DNA of 64,000 nucleotides. It comes from Haberlea rhodopensis (taxonomy: Eukaryota > Streptophyta > Magnoliopsida > Lamiales > Gesneriaceae). The stretch covers positions 744,001-808,000 of the forward strand of contig CAJQUN010000043.1 of NCBI GenBank assembly GCA_907163345.1, read 5' to 3'. The position numbers and the translations under genes are program-made. Positions 56,936-64,000 of the stretch are shown here, in pieces; within the stretch, counting starts at the first letter, position 1; the number at the start of each line of letters is the position of its first letter. The notes under the pieces are model-generated. The model saw only the letters and a program-made list of their open reading frames with translations. It was not told the DNA's origin and did not search any database.

Positions 56936-56941
56936 AAAACT

Positions 56942-58643
56942 TGATCGCTTTTATTTTAAACAATTATTTCCAATCTAGCGATTTTAGACCGCAAGTGCAC
57001 GGTGTCAAGTTTTAGCATAGATAGGAAGATACGGATTGTCGAACCCACAAGGACTAACAAGCAAGTACCCCATAAGATTTCTTTTAACTATATTTAACCT
57101 ACGATAATCAATTAATAATTAAACTAAACTAAATTAAGCTACTAACCAAAATAGTCGACGATCACGAGAAAAATCCACAAGTAAGAATCAAGACAATTAT
57201 TCACCTAACCCAACTCTTACAATTCTTTTCTCCATACATCTCTAAGGTGACGGGTTTTCCGAATTTATTCAATATACTCTCTCGAGCTATATTAAGTCTA
57301 ACATCAAATTGCAACTAGTAACTCTCGTTCACGTAATTAACAATTTAACATTGAATGGGATTTATGAAAACCACTAACTTTAGATTAAACAACCCAAAGC
57401 TATCACTTGTGTGTGATTTTATCTCTCGATCTCAATCTTTAACACACGTCATGAATTATTATATCGTATTATAATTTCATCTCTCGATCTCAATTATAAT
57501 AAAATATCATTCAAAGGTGATCAATCCTTCAAAAGCATTAAGAACAATAACACATGCACTTAGAAAATATATGAATTCAATCTCAAAATCAATAGGAAAA
57601 ACCATGTTATTGATATCTATCAATCATCAAAAACACAACAATCCAATTATTCATGTAAAACAATAATAGAAAAGTAAAAGAAAACTCCCAAGTCGACTCT
57701 TTCGTTTATTCTCGATCCTTCCTCGCTTCTTTCTTGATCGTGCTCTTCGATTATCTTGTTGGCTCGTTCCAAAACATAGGGTGAAGGGTTGATGAGTGAT
57801 GATGGATGGTGAAGAGTGGAAGAAAGATGGAGGTTATGGTGGAGTGAATGGCTGCTGGCCGTGTGAAAGAGGCGTGAGGTTAGAGTGAAAAAAGGAGGCG
57901 TGTGGTTTTGTGGAATTGAAGGAAAGGGGGGGGGGGGGCTGAGATGGAGGCTGTGATGCGTGTGTTCTAGGGTTAAAATCTGATATTTTGGGTTGTAATT
58001 TTCGTTTGTAAATATAGGGGAAGGGAATCAAGGACTTCCTTGTTGAAAACAAACTCTATAAGGAAGTTATTTTAATGAAAATTCATTACACCGATCGATC
58101 CGGACGAAGTGGCCGATCGATCCGGACGAAGTGGCCGATCGATCCGGACGAAGTGGCCGATCGATCGAGCCTTCCAGTAAGAATTTCGTGGCCTTTTCTG
58201 CCCGTCTCGATTGATCGGAAATCCTTTCTCGATCGATCGCCCTTCACAGTAAGTTTCTTCGCCTTTTTCAGCTTCTGGCGAGTTTTGTATTTTGGCTGTA
58301 ACTTTCTCATACAAACTCCGAATTTGATGAATCAGCTGTCCACGCGAAGATAAGAGAAAGTTCTACAACTTTTATATAGACCACATTTCCAAAACATGGC
58401 TCGAACATATAGTAATATGAGGAGAAAGAATCAACATGTGTCTTGGATTCTGGTTTTTTCCTCTTTTCTTCAACTTTATTCATTTTTTTCATCATTTTAG
58501 CTTGATTTCTCACCTTTCCCTACATTTCAACATTGATTCCTGAAATAGAGAAATATATACCATAAACCGTAAGATATTCCAAGAATCAACACGAAAACAT
58601 GTACATATCATAGCCTAAAAACGCGTAATATTCAACCCTATCA
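56942..58643 (-). mobile_element. Athila-2 5' LTR, complete
   Basis: A 1702-bp LTR from TGATCGCTTTTA to ACCCTATCA. The ACCGCAAGTGCACGG and TCGAACCCACAAGGAC blocks near 56990-57050 match the solo LTR at 22900-22980. The right end lies in Tekay gag just after its zinc knuckle; flank CGTGC. Confidence 0.93.
58091..58240. repeat. CGATCGATC cluster (Athila-2 5' LTR), expanded 22-bp unit
   Basis: Three tandem 22-base units start at 58091, 58113 and 58135 (each CCGATCGATCCGGACG...), then CCGATCGATCGAG at 58157, a degenerate TCGATTGATCGG and TCGATCGATCGCC at about 58229. The 3' LTR has a single 22-base unit, so two were gained or lost after insertion. Confidence 0.95.
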
Positions 58644-59496
58644 CGTGCGGTCCTCCGCAATTATCACATCTTGTTTCCCCCTTTCTATTCACTTGCGTTG
58701 GTCCCGGGTTGGTCGGTACATTGCTCTTCCGACTCTCCTGCTTCCGGTTGTAAGACTTCTTCCCACTAAATCGAGAGAATGAAGAAGCTCCACGAGGCTT
58801 AAACGACTCCCCCCGTGGCCTCAAGCCATCAAATGCCGGTCTTTGTGACGGAACTTGTGGGGGTACAGCATCAGTATAAGCACCGATTCCAATCTCTGTC
58901 AGCTCTGGTCTAGTAAGAGCATCATCAAAAGAGCTGGGGTTATTGGAGATAACCTGGTCAAACAGTTTTGGCCTCAAACCCTTCAAGAAGTGCCTCATCT
59001 TGGCATGCCCATTGGTAGCAATGTGAGGGACGTACCTCAATAGCGATGAATAATGCATGGCATAGTCCGAGACAGTCATGCTTCCCTGCTTCAGATCGGT
59101 GAACTCATCTTCTTTCATCTGCCTAGAATCAGCAGAAAAATACCGGTTCAGAAACCGGGTCCGAAATAAAGTCCATTCTACCAACATCCCTTGAGCCCTC
59201 AACTCCATCACTGTCGTCTTCCACCACATGGAAGACTTCTTAGCCAAATGAAACTTCGCTAGTCTTAACCAAGAAGTCCTAGCACAAGGTATAGACACAA
59301 AGATCTGCTCAATCCTTTCAAGTCATTCCTCTGCTTCGTCCCCTGTCTCTGTCCCCTCAAATCTAGGCTGATGGAAGGTCAAAAATTGTGTTAGGCTCAA
59401 TTCTCCAGGTAACAATGACTGTGCAATCGGCTCAACACCCACAGCAGGTGGTGGTAGGGGATTAGTCTGTGCGATACTAGCATTCACAATCCCCAC
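58644..59496 (-). pseudogene. Tekay-type Gag relic
   Basis: The minus strand begins near 59490 and reads PGELSLTQFLTFHQPRFEGT, then DEAEE, a TGA where tryptophan (WLERIEQIF) is expected, then SIPCARTSWLRLAKFHLAKK, FRTRFLNRYFSADSRQMKED and EFTDLKQGSMTVSDYAMHYS, ending with the zinc knuckle start CDNCGGPH. Athila-2 cuts it there; the last few residues of the open frame (VIGLNITRF) are LTR-derived. Copia-3 cuts the other end. Its direction and place fit it being the upstream part of Tekay-1, though about 60-100 codons between knuckle and protease are not found. Confidence 0.87.
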
Positions 59497-60959
59497 TGTA
59501 AGTAAGCCAACAAGCATGGTACGCAGCGGAATAAAATTTGGATTACTAGACACCGGATCTATACAAAGGGGTTCATATCGGATAAAGGATCAAAGATCTC
59601 ACCCTTGTAGCGTGTTTGAGCGGTTTCCACGAAGCAGCACCATGTCCATCGCCTCCTTCGAGTCACTAGCAAAACTTATCAAGTTTTGCCTCAACGGTAT
59701 TCACACGATCAAATCGGGAAGGGATAGTCTAAGAACAAGTTGCTAGACTCGTTCTTAAACCGGAACAAGAAGCACACTCTGATTCCAAATAGAATGATGG
59801 CACAAAACACCAAGAGCACTCTTCGGCTATGATGTCGGTCGTGTGCTTGCTTGGATTTAGGTTGGAATCTTTTATTGTATGATTAACCATTAATCAAAAC
59901 CTTGTATTTATATTATAAGACTTTAATTAAGATTCAAGACTTTCTTAAAGTCTCATGGGCCCAAACCCATGATTTAATTAAATCCTTATAATCATTTAAT
60001 TAAGACTCTTCTTAATTAATTAATTCATCCCATGAATTTAATTTTCCTTAACGATTTAATCTTTTGTGCGACCCAATAGGATCTTGTAATGTTGGCAGTG
60101 ACATAAAATCTCATTTTACGTCACAAGCAATGAGCGGTGTCTAGCAACACATCAAGGCTACCCAAATTACAAGAATGTCAATGACTCGACATAACCTAAG
60201 AACTTGTGATAATATTAACCATGTAACTTAACCCCTTTATCCTTAGTGTTTAGATTGAACACGAGTCATGGAATAGTCATACTCGTATATTCAATCTCTA
60301 TTTCTTGATCCCCAAGTAGAACTAGAATAAACGAATAAGCTCGATATCTCATATCGACTCATTCGAGCATGGCCATGCATTTTAGTCTTACTTGATCAAG
60401 GGCCCAAACACTTCTCCTGTTATATAGGAGGGACAAATCCTATCTCGATCAATCAACATCCCTCTACATAATTCGTACTGTATCCAATAGTCGCCTTTAT
60501 AGTTTACCCTGTTACGGGTAACGTTTGACAATATCAAGATACATAACTCCTTATGTTGGGATCTCTGATGATCACAAGTCGTAAGGATTACATACATTAT
60601 TATCACTATGAGAATTGCTTATGACGCTTATATAACTATCCATGTAGCATTCTCATTGTGGGTCTGTCCAGTACATCGTTCTCTAACATGTACCCATGTG
60701 TTGATTTGATATCTCATATCAATGAACAATTCATCAATCAACACATACTAGTCTCTATGCATTATCATTATCCCGATTCATGATAATCTTGACTAGGGAC
60801 AATGTTTAAAAATAATACAATATTATTCTAAGGACATTAACATATATATTAATTCACATTGCACAGTTAAACGAATAATATATAATAATGAATTGACATT
60901 CATAAAATCATAAACATTGTATGTCAAAACAATCATCTGTCTTAGGGCATATCCCAACA
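59497..60959 (-). mobile_element. Copia-3 3' LTR
   Basis: A 1463-bp LTR from TGTAAGTAAGCC to GCATATCCCAACA, same family as copia-2 but more diverged in the first 350 bases. It is preceded by CCCAC (59492-59496), the same five bases as the copia-2 target. The polypurine tract AAGTGGGAGATT follows at 60960-60971 (minus strand). The 5' LTR is beyond the window. Confidence 0.92.
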
Positions 60960-60974
60960 AATCTCCCACTTGCA

Positions 60975-63080
60975 CTAAGACCACTCAGACATATACCTAA
61001 TGCCTAGAGATCTAGTATGACGATCATGCTTCTGCTGTGACAGTGGCTTCGTCAATGGGTCAGATACGTTATCATCTGTTGGTACTTTGCAAATTTTAAC
61101 ATCTCCCCTTTCAACGATTTCTCGAATGAAATGAAAGCGCCGAAGTATGTGCTTGGATCTTTGGTGAGATCTAGGTTCCTTAGCCAATGCGATCGCTCCA
61201 TTGTTGTCACAATAGAGTTCTATCGGATCTTTAATGCTAGGCACCACTCCAAGTTCAGAAATGAACTTCCTAATCCAAACAACTTCCTCTGTTGCATCCG
61301 AGGCAGCAATATACTCAGCTTCTATTGTAGAAATGGCTACTGTCTCTTGCTTTGAACTCTTCCAGCTCACAGCACCTCCATTTAGGCAATACACATATCC
61401 AGATTGCGATCGATAATCATCTTTGTCGGTTTGGAAGCTTGCATCAGTGTAACCCATTACATTGAGCTCTTCCTCACCTCCATAAATCAAGAATGTATCC
61501 TTAGTCCTTCTCAAGTACTTCAGGATGTTCTTGACTGCAATCCAGTGACCTTCACCTGGATCAACTTGATATCTGCTCATCATGCTCAAAGCATACGATA
61601 CATCAGGACGAGTACATATCATGGCATACATGATAGATCCAATAGCTGATGCATATGGAATCTTGCTCATGCGTTGTCTCTCATCTGGTGTTGAAGGACA
61701 CTGTTCCTTCGAGAGATAAATTCCATGTGTCATAGGCACTAATCCTTTCTTTGATTCTTGCATGCTAAAACGTTTTAGCACTTTGTCTATGTATGTACTT
61801 TGACTTAGGCCAAGTAATCTTCTTGATCTATCTCTATAGATCTTGATTCCTAATACATAGGTGGCTTCACCCAAGTCTTTCATAGAAAAGTAGTTCCCTA
61901 GCCAAATCTTTACAGATTGTAAGGCAGGGATATCATTCCCAATGAGAAGTATGTCATCTACATACAATATTAGAAAGATAATTATGCTCCCACTGACCTT
62001 CTTGTAGACACAAGGTTCATCTACGTTTTTGATGAAACCAAACTCTTTGACTGCATCATCAAAACGAAGATTCCCACTCCGAGAAGCTTGCTTTAATCCA
62101 TAAATGGATCGTTGTAGCTTGCATATCTTTCCAGCACCCTTTGGATCGACAAAACCCTCGGGCTGTGTCATGTACACATCCTCAAGCAGATTTCCATTAA
62201 GGAAAGCTGTTTTGACATCCATCTGCCAGATTTCATAATCATGAAATGCAGCTATTGCAAGTAAGATCCTTATGGATTTAACCATGGCAACTGGTGAAAA
62301 GGTTTCATCATAGTCAATACCATGAATTTGTTTGAATCCTTTTGCAACCAGTCGACCTTTATAGGTTTGTACATTACCATCCATATCGGTCTTTTTCTTG
62401 AAAATCCATTTGCACCCTATGGGTCGTGCCCCTTCAGGTGGGTCAACCAAAGTCCATACTTGGTTTGCATACATGGATTCCATCTCAGATTTCATGGCCT
62501 CTTGCCATTTCTCAGAATCAGTGCCCATTATAGCTTGTTGATAAGATGACGGCTCATCCTCATCAATAAGTAGTAAGTCACCTTCTTGATTCACAAGAAA
62601 TCCATATCTCTGTGGCTCCCGGTGTTCTCTTACAGACCTACGCTGGGCTTGTGTCTCTTGAGCAGGCACTTTATCCACAACAACTTGTGCTGTCTGCTCT
62701 GTTTCCATCTCAATATCATGTTCAATGTTTTCTTGTGGTTGAACTTCACTAAGTTCTATTTGTCTCCCACTGGTTTTTCTAAAAATAAATTCTCTTTCAA
62801 GAAAGACACCAGTCCGAGCAACAACTACTTTGTTCTCGGTGGGATAATAGAAATAGTATCCTTTAGTTTCCTTAGGATACCACACAAATAAACACTTATC
62901 AGATTTGGGTCCAAGTTTGTTAGAGATGTGACGTCTCACGAAAGCCTCACAACCCCAAATCTTCATAAAAGACATACTAGGAGGCTTCCCAGTCCATATC
63001 TCATATGGTGTCTTTTCCACTGATTTAGATGGAACACGGTTCAGTATGAATGTCCCAAAGGGATATCGGAAGATCTGCAT
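60975..63080 (-). CDS. Copia-3 Pol: integrase tail, reverse transcriptase, RNase H
   Basis: A 701-residue open frame. In order: VPSKSVEKTPYEIWTGKPPS and KIWGCEAFVRRH (integrase tail), KGYYFYYPTENK, RT with CKWIFKKKTDMDGNVQTYKG, QMDVKTAFLNGNLLEDVYM, YVDDILLIG near residue 372, then RNase H with MGYTDASFQTDKDDYRSQSG, SSKQETVAISTIEAEYIAAS, ELYCDNNGAIAL and the C-terminal SHQRSKHILRRFHFIREIVE. All main catalytic motifs are present. It is the best preserved reverse transcriptase in the window besides Athila-1. A 52-bp duplication at its 5' side breaks the frame to integrase, so the start methionine is not the original one. Confidence 0.94.
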   Translation of the reverse strand: MQIFRYPFGTFILNRVPSKSVEKTPYEIWTGKPPSMSFMKIWGCEAFVRRHISNKLGPKSDKCLFVWYPKETKGYYFYYPTENKVVVARTGVFLEREFIFRKTSGRQIELSEVQPQENIEHDIEMETEQTAQVVVDKVPAQETQAQRRSVREHREPQRYGFLVNQEGDLLLIDEDEPSSYQQAIMGTDSEKWQEAMKSEMESMYANQVWTLVDPPEGARPIGCKWIFKKKTDMDGNVQTYKGRLVAKGFKQIHGIDYDETFSPVAMVKSIRILLAIAAFHDYEIWQMDVKTAFLNGNLLEDVYMTQPEGFVDPKGAGKICKLQRSIYGLKQASRSGNLRFDDAVKEFGFIKNVDEPCVYKKVSGSIIIFLILYVDDILLIGNDIPALQSVKIWLGNYFSMKDLGEATYVLGIKIYRDRSRRLLGLSQSTYIDKVLKRFSMQESKKGLVPMTHGIYLSKEQCPSTPDERQRMSKIPYASAIGSIMYAMICTRPDVSYALSMMSRYQVDPGEGHWIAVKNILKYLRRTKDTFLIYGGEEELNVMGYTDASFQTDKDDYRSQSGYVYCLNGGAVSWKSSKQETVAISTIEAEYIAASDATEEVVWIRKFISELGVVPSIKDPIELYCDNNGAIALAKEPRSHQRSKHILRRFHFIREIVERGDVKICKVPTDDNVSDPLTKPLSQQKHDRHTRSLGIRYMSEWS

Positions 63081-63153
63081 GACTCATCATTGATCTAAAG
63101 CATGTCCCCAAAAGGATATCGGAAGATCTGCATGACTCATCATTGATCTAACC
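63050..63153. repeat. 52-bp tandem duplication in copia-3 pol
   Basis: Bases from about 63050 recur from about 63102 (both contain GATATCGGAAGATCTGCATG). Copia-2 has one copy, preceded by about 20 bases that copia-3 lacks. The change shifts the frame between integrase core and tail. Confidence 0.9.
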
Positions 63154-64000
63154 ATGTCCAACAAGGTTCGATTTCTCCTCTCGGATACACCATTCCATTG
63201 TGGAGTATACAGAGGAGTGAGTTGTGGGACTATCCCACACTCCTTTAGATAGTCATGAAACTCTTGGCTTAAGTATTCACCTCCTCGATCTGATCGAAGG
63301 ATTTTGATACTTTTCCCAAGTTGGTTTTGTACTTCATTATTGAAATCTTTGAACTTTTCAAAGGTTTCATGCTTATGCTTCATTAGGTACACATATCCAT
63401 ATCTACTGAGGTCATCAGTAAATGTAACGAAGTACTGAAAACCACCTCTAGCTTGTGTATTTATTGGTCCACATTCATCACTATGTATTAATCCAAATAA
63501 CACATTTGCCCTTTCAACATGTCCCTTGAAAGGGGCTTTAGTCATCTTGCCCATTAAACAAGATTCGCATGTTTCATATGATTCAAAATCAAATGAATCT
63601 AATACTCCATCCTTATGAAGTTTAGATATGCGGTTCTCGTTTATGTGGCCCAAGCGACAATGCCAGAGATAAGTCGGATTACAATCATTATTTTTAATCC
63701 TTTTAGTATTTATGTTATAGACAGGCATATCAAGATTTAATAAATAAAGAACATTCACCATTTGTGCACTAGCATAAAACATATCATTTAAATAAATAGA
63801 ACAACAGTTGTCCTTTATCATAAATGAAAATCCATACTTGTCCAAACAAGAAATAGAAATAATGTTTTTCGTAATAGAAGGCACAAAATAACAGTCTTTT
63901 AAAATCAACGATAAACCAGAAGGCAAAGATAAATGATAATCCCCTACAGCTAATGCAGCAATTCTTGCTCCATTTCCAACTCGGAGATCAACTTCGCCTT
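63087..64000 (-). pseudogene. Copia-3 integrase, runs off window
   Basis: Open from the window edge (GEVDLRVGNGARIAALAVGD) through CDKYGFSFMIKDNCCSIYLN-like linker sequence, the zinc domain (YLWHCRLGHINENRISKLHK, CESCLMGKMTKAPF), HSDECGPI (the residue after the catalytic D is E instead of V), RSDRGGEY and NGVSERRNR. It ends at HALDQ where the duplicated 52-bp segment begins. Protease and gag must lie right of the window. Confidence 0.9.

Overview
The window is plant nuclear heterochromatin. It is built almost entirely from nested LTR retrotransposons of three kinds: Ty3/gypsy Athila elements with tRNA-Asp primer sites, Ty3/gypsy Tekay/Del-type chromoviruses with initiator-tRNA-Met primer sites plus large non-coding relatives, and Ty1/copia. 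No host gene, rRNA or tRNA gene was recognised. The set of lineages points to a flowering plant, probably a dicot; the species cannot be named from the sequence. Most elements are transcribed right to left (minus strand).

Layout. 1-9056: Athila-1, with a 3' LTR cut by the window edge, frameshifted gag-pol and a complete 5' LTR. 9057-10834: a Tekay-type LTR truncated by Athila-1. 10835-14857: a non-coding Tekay derivative (LARD-1), consisting of internal region plus 5' LTR. 14858-15452: a plus-strand copia scrap. 15453-17146 continued at 38311-40627: Tekay-1, split by copia-2 (17147-38310) with a CCCAC target duplication. Copia-2 is itself broken between 18888 and 31478 by a recombinant Tekay-2 array (partial internal, LTR1, internal, LTR2). 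LTR1 holds an Athila-type solo LTR (22854-24407, duplication GCGAT). 40628-53201: LARD-2 on the plus strand, with a solo LTR nested in its 5' LTR (duplication GCATG), a 4 kb non-coding interior and a 3' LTR that folds back into an inverted LTR. 53202-58643: Athila-2, which keeps only gag. 58644-59496: Tekay gag relic, possibly the upstream part of Tekay-1. 59497-64000: copia-3, nearly intact pol running off the window.

Three kinds of structure are not explained by retrotransposon coding. (1) Clusters of a 10-12 bp palindrome with core CGATCGATCG occur in LTRs of both Athila and Tekay/LARD families, always within the LTR body downstream of the putative TATA side, and differ in copy number between sister LTRs. 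(2) Tandem arrays of short hairpins have paired stem changes around constant loops (CATCTTA-loop array, GCGATG array, CGTCA/TGACG array). (3) Hairpins with compensatory changes lie just before polypurine tracts. A 1.8 kb-per-arm LTR palindrome is centred near 51372.

All boundaries come from reading terminal TG/CA, primer sites, polypurine tracts and target duplications by eye. Percent identities are impressions, not computed values.
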